This document shows positions 1 to 7,187 of a stretch of DNA of 26,574 nucleotides, in pieces. Source of the DNA: an uncultured Lysobacterales bacterium (GTDB lineage Bacteria; Pseudomonadota; Gammaproteobacteria; Xanthomonadales; Xanthomonadaceae); NCBI GenBank assembly GCA_946886865.1, contig CAMPJI010000032.1, forward strand, positions 1 to 26,574, given 5' to 3'. The position numbers and the translations under genes are program-made. How positions within the stretch are numbered: the stretch's first letter is position 1; each line of letters opens with the position of its first letter. The notes under the pieces are model-generated. The model was given only the letters and a program-made list of their open reading frames with translations, ran no database searches and was not told where the DNA came from.

Positions 1-55
1 CCCCCACCCCCCCCCCCCCCCCCCCCCCCCCCGCCCGCCCGCCCCCGCCCCCGCG
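1..55. repeat. C-rich low-complexity tract (C26 homopolymer plus CCCG repeats)
   Basis: Positions 7-32 are 26 consecutive C, preceded by five C and one A, and followed by G-interrupted C runs to about position 55. No gene can be read in it. It lies at the very edge of the window, so a read or contig-end artefact (for example poly-G from two-colour sequencing chemistry) is as likely as real DNA. If real, the complementary strand is G-rich enough to form quadruplexes. Confidence 0.8.
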
Positions 56-64
56 ATGCCGGAT

Positions 65-90
65 CGCAACCGCGGGCTTCACCGGTTGCG
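65..90. other. Inverted repeat downstream of the GAF gene
   Basis: An 8-bp perfect inverted repeat (cgcaaccg / cggttgcg) with a 10-nt loop lies about 100 nt past the stop of the minus-strand gene at 193. There is no T-run, so it is a weak terminator candidate at best. The rest of 56-192 shows nothing I can support. Confidence 0.25.
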
Positions 91-192
91 CCAGGCTCGA
101 AACGTGGGGCCGCGGCGGGCGCCGACCACCGGCACGACGGGAACACTGCATGCCACCTGCGTGTACGCGTGCTTCCGCTCTTCTGCGGTCCG

Positions 193-1089
193 CTACGTGG
201 CGGAAGGGCGGGCCTTCTGCTGGAACAGGGCGGCATCGGCCCGCGCGAAGATGTCCTCGGGACGCTCGTTGGCGTGCCCCTCGTGCGCGGTACCGACGAG
301 GACGCGAAGCCCGGTGCGGGCCTGGAACTGCTCGACCGCCTCCGCCATGCGCTCCAGGGTGCGGGCGTTGTCCGCGCCGTGCAGCACCGCGATGGTTTCG
401 GCGCTGCCGGACACGCGGTTGACGCTGCACCCGGTGGGTGCAATGGCGTCCAGTGCATCCGACAGGGACTGCAGCTCACGTTCAAGTGCGCGCTCGCCGA
501 GGCGGTCGGCCGCGGCGGCCGCGCCCTGGACCTCGTACACCGCGACGGTGCAGGGCTCGTGCGTCGGCCCGGCGACGGGGGACGCCAGGGCCTGCGCGCG
601 TTGGACCATCAGGTCGCGCAGGCGGCCCTCGAAGAGGTTGATGGTCAGCCGTGCCAGGGCCGCGAGCGCATCGCGCTGGCCGTCGTCGAGTGTGCGGGGC
701 TGGTCGTCGACGACGCACACGGTGCCGATCGCGGCGCCACCCGGCGTGACCAGCGGCATCCCCGCGTAGAAGCGGACGCCGCCGTCGGCGCCCACGTTGG
801 GGTAGTTCGCAAACCGCGGGTCGAGCGTGGCGTCGGACACCTCGAGCAGCCGGTCGGGCGTGCGGATGGCGTGGTCGCAGAACGCTTCGTCGCGCGGCGT
901 CTCCCGGGCATCGAACTGCAGGCGCGCCTTGAACCACTGGCGGTCGCGGTCGACCAGCGTGATGAGGGCGGTGGGGACGTCACACACGGCCGCCGCAATG
1001 CGGACGATGTCCTCGTATGCGGCCTCCGGGAGGCTGTCGACGATCCGGTAGGCATCGAGTGCCTGCTGGCGTTGGGCTTCGTGGTGCAT
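193..1089 (-). CDS. GAF domain protein with degenerate GGDEF domain
   Basis: A cytoplasmic sensor-type protein of 298 aa. Residues about 20-155 read as a GAF domain of the kind that precedes GGDEF domains (ALITLVDRDRQWFK near 41-54, FCDHAI at 70-75). Residues about 178-292 align with a GGDEF fold: YEVQGAAAAADRLGERALE sits where active cyclases have LDLDGFK...GHATGD, and ADAALFQQK matches the usual ADxALYxAK ending. The signature itself is replaced by SGSAE (227-231) and the metal-binding aspartates are missing, so diguanylate cyclase activity is not expected. A role as a ligand-sensing or protein-binding partner is inference. The ATG at 1089 is chosen because the GAF region begins soon after it and GAAGG lies upstream at ribosome-binding distance. 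An in-frame extension to 1215 lacks domain-like sequence. Confidence 0.82.
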   Translation of the reverse strand: MHHEAQRQQALDAYRIVDSLPEAAYEDIVRIAAAVCDVPTALITLVDRDRQWFKARLQFDARETPRDEAFCDHAIRTPDRLLEVSDATLDPRFANYPNVGADGGVRFYAGMPLVTPGGAAIGTVCVVDDQPRTLDDGQRDALAALARLTINLFEGRLRDLMVQRAQALASPVAGPTHEPCTVAVYEVQGAAAAADRLGERALERELQSLSDALDAIAPTGCSVNRVSGSAETIAVLHGADNARTLERMAEAVEQFQARTGLRVLVGTAHEGHANERPEDIFARADAALFQQKARPSAT

Positions 1090-1239
1090 GGGTCCGGGCC
1101 TTCGGTTCGGGTCGGGACGATTCTGCGAAACGCGACGTAAAAATCGTGCAATGCGGTGACGCCTTCGCGCCGCGGCGAGGCATCGCGATGTGCCCGCAAC
1201 CGGCGGACGAGGCACGAGGGCGACGCGCTGTCGTCTGCG

Positions 1240-1788
1240 TCAGAGGCCGGCCCGCTCGTGCAGGTAGTCCGGCACCTCGCCGTCGTCGCACCGCGTGAAA
1301 CGTGACTGCTCGTCCGCGGTCGCCAGGGTGAACGTGCGCGGGTCGTGCAGGGTCACGGTCTGTGCCTCGGTGGTGCGCGGTCCGTCGCCTGAAGGCGTAT
1401 CGATGCAGGACTGTTCGACCTCGTACGTGTCGCCCCGGTGCGACAGCACGCGTGCGCGGCAGTCGTGGGTCGCGGTCCCGCTGATGCCCGTGCCGTCGTA
1501 GAAGCGCAGGCCCGCATTGGCCGGCGCCGTGCAATCGGTACCGGCCGTCACGTAGACACCGGGCTCCAGCGGCAGCACGGCTTCGGGCGGTGCGGTCGCG
1601 GGGGAAACGGTGGGTGACGCGGTCTGTGACGTTGCAACGTCAGGCGTGGCGGTGATCGGCGGGCTGGGCGCGGCGGCGGGGGTATCGGGCGCCGGGGTGT
1701 CCGCCGCGGGGGCCGCGGCCCGCTCGGACGAGCATGCGCCCAGCAGCAGCGCGGCCGTCAGCAGGGCAAGGGAATGCGTTCGGGTCAT
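1240..1788 (-). CDS. Small lipoprotein of unknown function
   Basis: A 182-aa protein with a lipoprotein signal peptide: MTRTHS, a hydrophobic stretch, then the lipobox L-G-A-C with the acylated cysteine at residue 19. Residues about 20-75 are an Ala/Pro/Thr-rich linker. The C-terminal 105 residues look globular and contain four cysteines (in TDC, HDC, QSC and TRC contexts), which could form two disulfides in the periplasm. I do not recognise the family. The ATG at 1788 has AAAGG a few bases upstream and places the signal peptide at the N-terminus. It reads in the same direction as the GAF gene 150 bp downstream, but the gap argues against tight coupling. A membrane-attached, disulfide-bonded periplasmic protein is inferred from the sequence alone. 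Confidence 0.8.
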   Translation of the reverse strand: MTRTHSLALLTAALLLGACSSERAAAPAADTPAPDTPAAAPSPPITATPDVATSQTASPTVSPATAPPEAVLPLEPGVYVTAGTDCTAPANAGLRFYDGTGISGTATHDCRARVLSHRGDTYEVEQSCIDTPSGDGPRTTEAQTVTLHDPRTFTLATADEQSRFTRCDDGEVPDYLHERAGL

Positions 1789-1821
1789 CGGATGGGCCTT
1801 TCATGCCTGCCGGCGGGGAGG

Positions 1822-1831
1822 CGGACTATCG
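1822..1831 (+). repeat. CGGACTATCG motif, copy 1 of 3
   Basis: This 10-mer lies in the 243-bp divergent gap between the lipoprotein and the VOC gene. The same 10 bases recur at 12412 (plus) and 22748 (minus), always between genes. The function is unknown. No convincing promoter was otherwise seen in 1789-2031. Confidence 0.4.
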
Positions 1832-2031
1832 GGCACCCGCTGCGTGCGTCACGTAAAGGCGACGGATGGAGCGGCGGCCATCGCGCCCGGGGTCACGGCA
1901 CCAGGAGGGGTCTTCATGCGCCGCAGGCGGGCGCTGTTCCAGGATCCGTCCGCATTCCGCCCCGGCCGTTCTGTGTCGATCCGCCTGCCGCTGGTTCGTC
2001 GCATCGGCATCCACCCGCCAAGAGCACGCGC

Positions 2032-2943
2032 ATGTCCCTCGTCAAACCCATCACGCCGCACCTGTGGTTCGACACGCAGGCCCGCGAGGCGGCGGCGTTC
2101 TATTGCGACCTGTTCCCGGACTCGCAGGTCGATTCGGTCACGACGCTGCACGACACGCCCTCGGGCGACTGCGACGTGGTGGCGTTCACCCTGCACGGCC
2201 AGCCGTTCATGGCGATCAGCGCGGGGCCGATGTTCACGTTCAACCCTTCGGTATCGTTCTTCGTCAATTTCGACCCCTCGCGCGAGCCCGATGCGGCGGC
2301 GCGACTGGACCGCACGTGGGCGGCGCTGATCGACGGCGGGCAGGCGTTGATGCCGCTGGACGCCTACCCCTTCAGCAAGCGCTACGGCTGGGTGCAGGAC
2401 CGCTACGGCCTGTCGTGGCAGCTGATCCTGTCCGACCCGGACGGCGACCCGCGTCCGCCCATCGTGCCGTCGCTGCTGTACACCGGCGAGGTGTGCGGCA
2501 AGGCCGAGGAGGCCGGCGCGTTCTACCGCTCGGTGTTCGACGGTTCGACGGCGGGGCAGCTGGTGCGCTACCCGGACGGTGCCAGCCCCGACGCACCGGG
2601 CAGCGTGATCTTCTCCGACTTCCGCTTGGGCGACACGTGGTTTGCCGCCATGGACAGCGCGCACCCGCACGGGTTCGGATTCAACGAGGCGATCTCGTTC
2701 GTCGTCACCTGCCGCGACCAGGCCGAGATCGACCGTTACTGGGCGCAGCTGTCCAGCGTGCCGGAGGCCGAGCAGTGCGGCTGGTGCAAGGACCGCTTCG
2801 GGCTGTCCTGGCAGGTCGCGCCGCTTGTCCTGGACGAGCTGATGGCACGCGGCGACCGCGCCACCGTCGACCGAGTTACGCGTGCATTCCTGGAGATGCA
2901 CAAGCTGGATGTCGCGGCGCTCGAGAAGGCAGCTGCGGGTTAG
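2032..2943 (+). CDS. VOC family protein, two PhnB-like modules
   Basis: A 303-aa cytoplasmic protein built from two vicinal-oxygen-chelate (glyoxalase-fold) modules of the PhnB / '3-demethylubiquinone-9 3-methyltransferase' Pfam type. The first begins with PHLWFDTQAREAAAFY (9-24) and ends near GWVQDRYGLSWQL. The second starts near PSLLYTGEVCGKAEEAGAFY and ends near GWCKDRFGLSWQV, so the internal duplication is plain. The family name is misleading: most members have no proven methyltransferase activity, and the substrate here is unknown. The ATG at 2032 is preferred over an in-frame extension to 1774 because the module begins immediately after it; the ribosome-binding sequence (AAGAG) is weak. 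The stop codon TAG at 2941 doubles as the start of a promoter-like hexamer for the next gene. Confidence 0.88.
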   Translation: MSLVKPITPHLWFDTQAREAAAFYCDLFPDSQVDSVTTLHDTPSGDCDVVAFTLHGQPFMAISAGPMFTFNPSVSFFVNFDPSREPDAAARLDRTWAALIDGGQALMPLDAYPFSKRYGWVQDRYGLSWQLILSDPDGDPRPPIVPSLLYTGEVCGKAEEAGAFYRSVFDGSTAGQLVRYPDGASPDAPGSVIFSDFRLGDTWFAAMDSAHPHGFGFNEAISFVVTCRDQAEIDRYWAQLSSVPEAEQCGWCKDRFGLSWQVAPLVLDELMARGDRATVDRVTRAFLEMHKLDVAALEKAAAG

Positions 2944-2946
2944 TCT
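2941..2946 (+). promoter_or_regulatory. Candidate leaderless -10 element for the DUF418 gene
   Basis: TAGTCT (TANNNT type) ends six bases before the ATG at 2953, the spacing expected if transcription starts at the start codon. The next gene has no Shine-Dalgarno sequence, which fits. The hexamer overlaps the VOC stop codon. No good -35 is visible. Confidence 0.3.
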
Positions 2947-2952
2947 GACCGG

Positions 2953-4170
2953 ATGACCGGACCTGCATCGCCGCAAAGGCACGCGCTGATCGACGCACTT
3001 CGAGGGTTCGCGCTTGCGGGCGTGGCGCTGGTCAATCTCCGGTCGCTGTCGCTTTACGCGCTGATGCCGGAGGAGGCCAGGGCGCAGCTGGCGACTGCCG
3101 GATTCGATGCGATGGCCGCGCAATGGATGGCGGCCCTCGTGGATACGAAGTTCATCACCCTGTTCTCGTTCCTTTTCGGGCTGGGGTTCGCGATCCAGCT
3201 TGACCGCACCGACGAGCCTCATGACCAGGTCCGTCGGAGGTACGTCCGGCGCATGCTGGGGCTCGCCCTGATCGGCATGGTGCACAGCTATTTCGTGTGG
3301 TGGGGCGACATCCTGCTGACTTACGCGGTGGTCGGCCTGCTGTTGCTGCCGTTGCGCCGCCTCTCCAACGCTGGACTTGTCGCGGTGGCAGTGCTCGTGG
3401 CCGTGCTGCCACCGGTGCTGTCGCCCTGGATGAGGACCGTCCTGCCCGCATTGCCGACCGGCAGCGAGGCATTCGCCTACGGGTTGGCCGCGTTCGCATC
3501 ACCGGACTGGCGCACGGCTTTGCAGGGCAATGCCGAGATGGCCAATTGGGCCCGGATGGCGAATTGGGCTCTGGTGTGCTTCGTGCTTTCGCGCTTCCTG
3601 CTGGGCTATTGGGCGGGGCGAAAGGGACTTCTTCAGGACCCGGCGGCACATCGGCCATTGCTGCGAGGCCTGGCCATCGGGGGCGCGCTGCTAGGGCTGG
3701 CACTGATGGGCCTGGGTGAGATCCACGGGCCGCTACGCGCGGCGAATCCCTCGCTCGACACCGGCGGGGTGCGGCTCGCGTTGCGGATGGTGCTGCGGCT
3801 GGAACCCATCGCATTGGCGACGGCATATGCCGCGGGCTTCGCTCTGCTGTTCACCACGCCGTTCGGTCGGAATCGGCTCGCCTTCCTCACGCCGGTCGGT
3901 CGCATGGCGTTGACCCACTACCTGCTGCAAAGCGTGGTGGGCATCTGGCTTTTTTACGGGGTGGGGCTCGGCCTGGGGCCGCGCTGGGGGCTGCCGGCCG
4001 TACTTGTGACGTGGGTGGCCGTGTTCGCCGTGCAGGTGGCTGTCAGCCACTGGTGGCTGGCGCGCTACCACTTCGGGCCGGCCGAGTGGATGTGGCGCTG
4101 GCTCACGCGCGGCGCACGTCCCGTTTTCAGAAGGGGCGCCGCGTCGCCGCAGGTGCAGCCGGCGTTCTAG
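2953..4170 (+). CDS. DUF418 family (YeiB-like) integral membrane protein
   Basis: A 405-aa polytopic inner-membrane protein. The N-terminus has the conserved segment ALIDALRGFALAGVALVN (11-28). The region around FITLFSFLFGLGFAIQ, followed by VRRRYVRRMLGL, is typical of the family. The C-terminal part is a canonical DUF418 domain (ALTHYLLQS, GLGLGPRWG, SHWWLARYHFGPAEWMWR). About eight to ten hydrophobic segments are visible. These proteins are related to membrane acyltransferases and transporters, but no reaction is established for this type. The gene starts nine bases after the VOC stop, so the two may be co-transcribed. A TAGTCT box six bases before the ATG also allows independent leaderless expression. 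It ends 15 bp from the convergent pseudouridine synthase gene. Confidence 0.9.
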   Translation: MTGPASPQRHALIDALRGFALAGVALVNLRSLSLYALMPEEARAQLATAGFDAMAAQWMAALVDTKFITLFSFLFGLGFAIQLDRTDEPHDQVRRRYVRRMLGLALIGMVHSYFVWWGDILLTYAVVGLLLLPLRRLSNAGLVAVAVLVAVLPPVLSPWMRTVLPALPTGSEAFAYGLAAFASPDWRTALQGNAEMANWARMANWALVCFVLSRFLLGYWAGRKGLLQDPAAHRPLLRGLAIGGALLGLALMGLGEIHGPLRAANPSLDTGGVRLALRMVLRLEPIALATAYAAGFALLFTTPFGRNRLAFLTPVGRMALTHYLLQSVVGIWLFYGVGLGLGPRWGLPAVLVTWVAVFAVQVAVSHWWLARYHFGPAEWMWRWLTRGARPVFRRGAASPQVQPAF

Positions 4171-4185
4171 CGCCGGCGAGGCACC

Positions 4186-4923
4186 TCAGAACTTCTCGCC
4201 CACCGGCAGGTAGCGCCACGCGCCCGGCGGCATCGCACCGGTGTCGGACTTGCCGATCGGGATGCGGCCGATGCGCAGGCGGCGGATGGACACGACGTCC
4301 AGCCCGACCTGCCGGCACATGTCGCGCAGTTGCCCGTCGCGCACGGCCTTGATCGCGAACCGCAGGCGGGTCTCGTTCTGCCAGCTCACCTTGCAACGGG
4401 GCAGGGCGCGGCCGCGGTATTCCAGCCCCTGGCCAAGGCGGTGCAGGCCGTAGGGCGCGATCTCGCCGCGCACCTCGACCAGGTACTCGTGCTCGATCGC
4501 GTCGGCGTCCTCGCTCAGGCGGCGCCAGACACGGCCGTCCTGAGTCAGCACCATCAGCCCGCTGGCCTCGCGGTCCAAGGGCACGAGCGGTGTCAGGCGA
4601 TGGAAGTGCCGCTGCAGGATGCGCTGGCCGGACGGGTCGTCCTCCCAGTGCGAGGCGGGCGTGACGTGCGCGGCGGCGGGGTCCGGGCCTTCGATGGCGT
4701 CGACACCGGCGGGCTTGTTGAACAGCACCGTGGCCGGCTCGACCGGCTCCAGTCGCGCATCGGGGTCCAGCGTCACCTGCTGTCCATCGATGGGGTGCTG
4801 CGGCGCCTCCACCACGCGGCCGTCGACCGACACCCAGCCGTTCTGGATGTACTGCTCGGCCTCGGCGCGCGTACAGCCAAACAGGTCGGCGACACAGTGG
4901 GCGAGTCGGGTGGCAGTGGGCAT
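4186..4923 (-). CDS. Pseudouridine synthase, RsuA/RluB/E/F family
   Basis: A 245-aa enzyme that isomerises uridine to pseudouridine in RNA, most likely 23S or 16S rRNA. The N-terminal 60 residues are an S4-type RNA-binding domain (CTRAEAEQYIQNGWVSVDG, 17-35). The catalytic domain contains LFNKPAG (67-73), then the active-site motif PLDREASGLMVLTQDG with the catalytic aspartate at 117. IEHEYLVEV follows, then the C-terminal RRLRIGRIPIG ... GAWRYL block found in this family. The QLRDMCRQVGLDV segment looks most like RluF, but I cannot assign the target nucleotide. The ATG at 4923 begins just before the S4 domain. A TACACT -10-like hexamer lies about 25 bp upstream. It is divergent from the M14 gene across 79 bp. 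Confidence 0.9.
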   Translation of the reverse strand: MPTATRLAHCVADLFGCTRAEAEQYIQNGWVSVDGRVVEAPQHPIDGQQVTLDPDARLEPVEPATVLFNKPAGVDAIEGPDPAAAHVTPASHWEDDPSGQRILQRHFHRLTPLVPLDREASGLMVLTQDGRVWRRLSEDADAIEHEYLVEVRGEIAPYGLHRLGQGLEYRGRALPRCKVSWQNETRLRFAIKAVRDGQLRDMCRQVGLDVVSIRRLRIGRIPIGKSDTGAMPPGAWRYLPVGEKF

Positions 4924-4948
4924 CGTCGGGACCGGAGCGGGGGCGGGC

Positions 4949-4954
4949 AGTGTA
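4949..4954 (-). promoter_or_regulatory. Candidate -10 for the pseudouridine synthase gene
   Basis: The minus strand reads TACACT here, four of six to TATAAT, about 25 bp before the ATG at 4923. No convincing -35 hexamer at 16-18 bp. Confidence 0.25.
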
Positions 4955-4987
4955 GCGACCGCGTCGCAGCGTCGCCCGCCGTTGATT

Positions 4988-4996
4988 TGTTAGCCT
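4988..4996 (+). promoter_or_regulatory. Candidate extended -10 (TGtTAGCCT), leaderless, for the M14 gene
   Basis: TG-N-TAGCCT forms an extended -10 ending six bases before the ATG at 5003, which predicts a transcript starting at the start codon. The arrangement mirrors TAGTCT at 2941 before the DUF418 gene. No Shine-Dalgarno sequence of the usual kind precedes the ATG. Confidence 0.35.
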
Positions 4997-5002
4997 TCCG
5001 GG

Positions 5003-5920
5003 ATGACGAATGCCTTCTACCCCATCGGAACCCCCGGCCAGCCCTGGCGCGATGCCGAACGTGCGCAGTGGCTGGCCCGCCAGCGCAAGCAGCGCAGCCA
5101 TGCCGAAGACGTCGTGTCGGCCGTCGACTGCCTGCGCGACCGCTTCGACGTGGTCGAATACGGACGGCTGGACTACGCCGGCGAAACCTACCCGCTGCTG
5201 GCGCTTAAAAGCCGCGACTGGCGCGACGACCTGCCGGTGGCGCTGGTGACCGGCGGCGTGCACGGCTACGAGACCAGTGGCGTGCATGGCGCGCTGCGGT
5301 TCGCCGAGCGCGATGCCTCCGACTACGCCGGCCGCGTCAATCTGCTGATCGTGCCGTGCGTCAGCCCATGGGGCTACGAGCGCATCCACCGCTGGAACCC
5401 GCACGCGATCGACCCCAACCGCTCGTTCCGCGACGGCAGCCCCGCCGAGGAGGCCGCCGCGCTGATGCGACTGGTCGCCCCGCTCGAAGGCCGGATCGTG
5501 CTGCACATCGACCTGCACGAAACCACCGACAGCGACGAGTCCGAGTTCCGGCCCGCGCTCGCCGCGCGCGACGGCAAACCGTACGAGCCCGGCGAGATTC
5601 CCGACGGCTTCTACACCGTCGGCGACAGCGTGAATCCGCAGTTGCCGTTCCAGCGCGCGGTGATCGATGCGGTGGCGAAGGTCACGCATATCGCGCCGGC
5701 CGATGCGCGCGGCGAGATCATCGGCTCGGCCGTGGTGTCCCCGGGCGTCATCCTCTATCCGGTCAAGTCGCTTGGGCTATGCGCCGGCGTCACCGATGCC
5801 GGCTACGTGACGACGACCGAGGTCTACCCCGACAGCCCGCGTACGACCCCGGACGAGTGCAACGCGGCCCAGGCGGCCGCGGTACGCGCGGCGCTGGACT
5901 TCGTGCTGGCCCATTCCTGA
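5003..5920 (+). CDS. M14-type zinc carboxypeptidase-like / AspA-like metallohydrolase
   Basis: A 305-aa protein of the zinc carboxypeptidase M14 superfamily. Visible active-site elements are H87xxE90 in GGVHGYET (first two zinc ligands), N139-R140 in DPNRSF (substrate carboxylate binding), H172 in DLHET (third zinc ligand), and E273 in TTTEVYP as the likely general base. No signal peptide is present, so it should act in the cytoplasm. M14 members of this compact type include peptidases and amide hydrolases such as succinylglutamate desuccinylase; the substrate cannot be read from the sequence. The ATG at 5003 follows a TAGCCT box by six bases. It is divergent from the pseudouridine synthase and convergent with the PAS-GGDEF gene. 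Confidence 0.87.
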   Translation: MTNAFYPIGTPGQPWRDAERAQWLARQRKQRSHAEDVVSAVDCLRDRFDVVEYGRLDYAGETYPLLALKSRDWRDDLPVALVTGGVHGYETSGVHGALRFAERDASDYAGRVNLLIVPCVSPWGYERIHRWNPHAIDPNRSFRDGSPAEEAAALMRLVAPLEGRIVLHIDLHETTDSDESEFRPALAARDGKPYEPGEIPDGFYTVGDSVNPQLPFQRAVIDAVAKVTHIAPADARGEIIGSAVVSPGVILYPVKSLGLCAGVTDAGYVTTTEVYPDSPRTTPDECNAAQAAAVRAALDFVLAHS

Positions 5921-5932
5921 GGGAGGCCCTCT

Positions 5933-5975
5933 CCCGGGCCCGGGCGCTTCGACGCAGGTCCCGGCCCGGCCCGGG
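5933..5975. terminator. GC-rich hairpin between convergent genes
   Basis: CCCGGGCC (5933-5940) pairs perfectly with GGCCCGGG (5968-5975), and four more G-C pairs are possible inside after a bulge. It sits between the stops of the M14 gene and the PAS-GGDEF gene and could terminate either strand. There is no T-run. Confidence 0.35.
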
Positions 5976-5989
5976 CTTGGCGCGTTCCG

Positions 5990-6883
5990 TTACGGCGCGG
6001 CGCGTGCCGCGCGGCGCGGCATCTGCGCACCGCGGCCCGTGCGGTGCCGCTTGACCTCGAACATCGCGCGGTCCGCGTGCGACAGCAGCGCCTCTTCGGT
6101 GGTGCCGTCGTCGGGGAAGCAGGCGATGCCGATGCTGGCATCCAGCATGAGAGGGCCATCGGGCAGGTCGAACGGCCGCTGCAACCGGCCCCGCAATGCC
6201 CGGGCGGCCGCCTGTGCCCCGTCGTGGTCGCGGCATCCGCGCAGCAGCACCACGAACTCGTCGCCGCCGATCCGGGCGACGAGGTCGTGCTGGCGCAGGC
6301 CGCTCCGGAGCTGGGCGGCGATATCGACCAGCAACCGGTCGCCGACATCGTGCCCGCAGCGGTCGTTGGCGGCTTTGAATCCGTCCAGGTCCACGTACAG
6401 CACCGCCAGGCCGTCGCCGTCGTGGGCGGCCCGTTCGATCGCGTCGCGCAGCGCGTCCTGCAGGCGGTGCCGGTTGGGCAGGCCGGTGAGCGGGTCGTGG
6501 CTGGCCCGGTGCTCCAGTTCACGCTCGGCGCGGCGCAGTTCGGTGACCTCACGGCCGATGGCGACGCGCACGCCGTGTTCCGGGTGCCAGCGTGCGGACC
6601 ACTGGATGTCGACGCTGTGGCCGTCGCGGTGGACGTAGCGGTTGCGGAAGTGGCGCTGCAGCGCTCCCGCCATCACCTGGCCGGCCGCCTGCCGCGTGGC
6701 GGCACGGTCGTCGGGGTGCACCAGGTCGAAGGTCCGCAGGCCCAGGGCCTCTTCGCGCGTGTAGCCCAGGATGCGCTCGAAACTGGCGCTGACGTAGAGG
6801 AATCGGCCGTCAGCATCGACCACGCAAACGGCGTCGGGCAGCAGGTCCAGAAGCTCGATCGCGGGGGGCAGGGTGGGCGTCAT
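5990..6883 (-). CDS. PAS-GGDEF diguanylate cyclase
   Basis: A 297-aa soluble protein predicted to make cyclic di-GMP from two GTP. A PAS domain (about 5-115; FERILGYTREEALG, LVHPDDR) is followed by a short helical linker and a complete GGDEF domain (about 125-285). Visible elements are DPLTGLPNR (130-138), the metal-binding YVDLDGFK (163-170), the intact signature GGDEF at 206-210, and an RxxD inhibitory site (RQHD, 197-200) at the standard five-residue spacing, so product inhibition is expected. No membrane segment is present; the PAS ligand is unknown. I use the ATG at 6883, but 6898 and 6934 are also in frame and no start has a good ribosome-binding site. It is divergent from a second PAS-GGDEF gene. 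Confidence 0.92.
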   Translation of the reverse strand: MTPTLPPAIELLDLLPDAVCVVDADGRFLYVSASFERILGYTREEALGLRTFDLVHPDDRAATRQAAGQVMAGALQRHFRNRYVHRDGHSVDIQWSARWHPEHGVRVAIGREVTELRRAERELEHRASHDPLTGLPNRHRLQDALRDAIERAAHDGDGLAVLYVDLDGFKAANDRCGHDVGDRLLVDIAAQLRSGLRQHDLVARIGGDEFVVLLRGCRDHDGAQAAARALRGRLQRPFDLPDGPLMLDASIGIACFPDDGTTEEALLSHADRAMFEVKRHRTGRGAQMPRRAARAAP

Positions 6884-7187
6884 GGGTCGACGGGGCATTC
6901 GGGTCCGGGTACTCGTGGTGGCCAGCGGGCGCATCCTGCGACGGGGCCCAGCCTACCGGGCGGGCCGCTGCCGCGACCGGTCCACAGGCGGGTCAGGGTA
7001 TCCCGCCGCTCCCTGCAACGACCGTGCCGTTCGGCCCGGTGGGTGCGCGATCACCAGGCGCGGCCGTCCTCTACGCGCCCGCCCGGGCGCGGGGGGCAGC
7101 GACGGTGTCGCCGGCCACCGCCGCCGGCGGGGTGACCGCCGGACCGGTTCAGTACGATGGCACCTCGCCTGCCTTCCGGAAGCCGCC
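6884..7187. other. Divergent intergenic region between two PAS-GGDEF genes
   Basis: These 304 bp hold no credible gene. They contain an inverted repeat cgccggc / gccggcg (7109-7115 and 7123-7129, 7-nt loop) just upstream of a TACGAT hexamer at 7153. The repeat might be an operator, or simply a product of the high GC content. Confidence 0.4.
7153..7158 (+). promoter_or_regulatory. Candidate -10 (TACGAT) for the second PAS-GGDEF gene
   Basis: TACGAT lies 29 bp before the GTG start at 7188. GTGACC at 7132-7137 resembles a -35, but the spacing of 15 bp is short. Confidence 0.28.

Noticed and set aside
169..1140. 323-codon plus-strand frame opposite the GAF protein
   Set aside because: The minus strand encodes a recognisable GAF domain; the plus frame has no domain and no ribosome-binding site.
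1849..3285. 478-codon minus-strand frame opposite the VOC and DUF418 genes
   Set aside because: Antisense to two genes with clear family motifs; Arg/His/Gln-rich sequence without a domain.
4127..5689. 520-codon minus-strand frame spanning the pseudouridine synthase and M14 genes
   Set aside because: It crosses two real genes and their promoter gap in a different frame and carries no domain.
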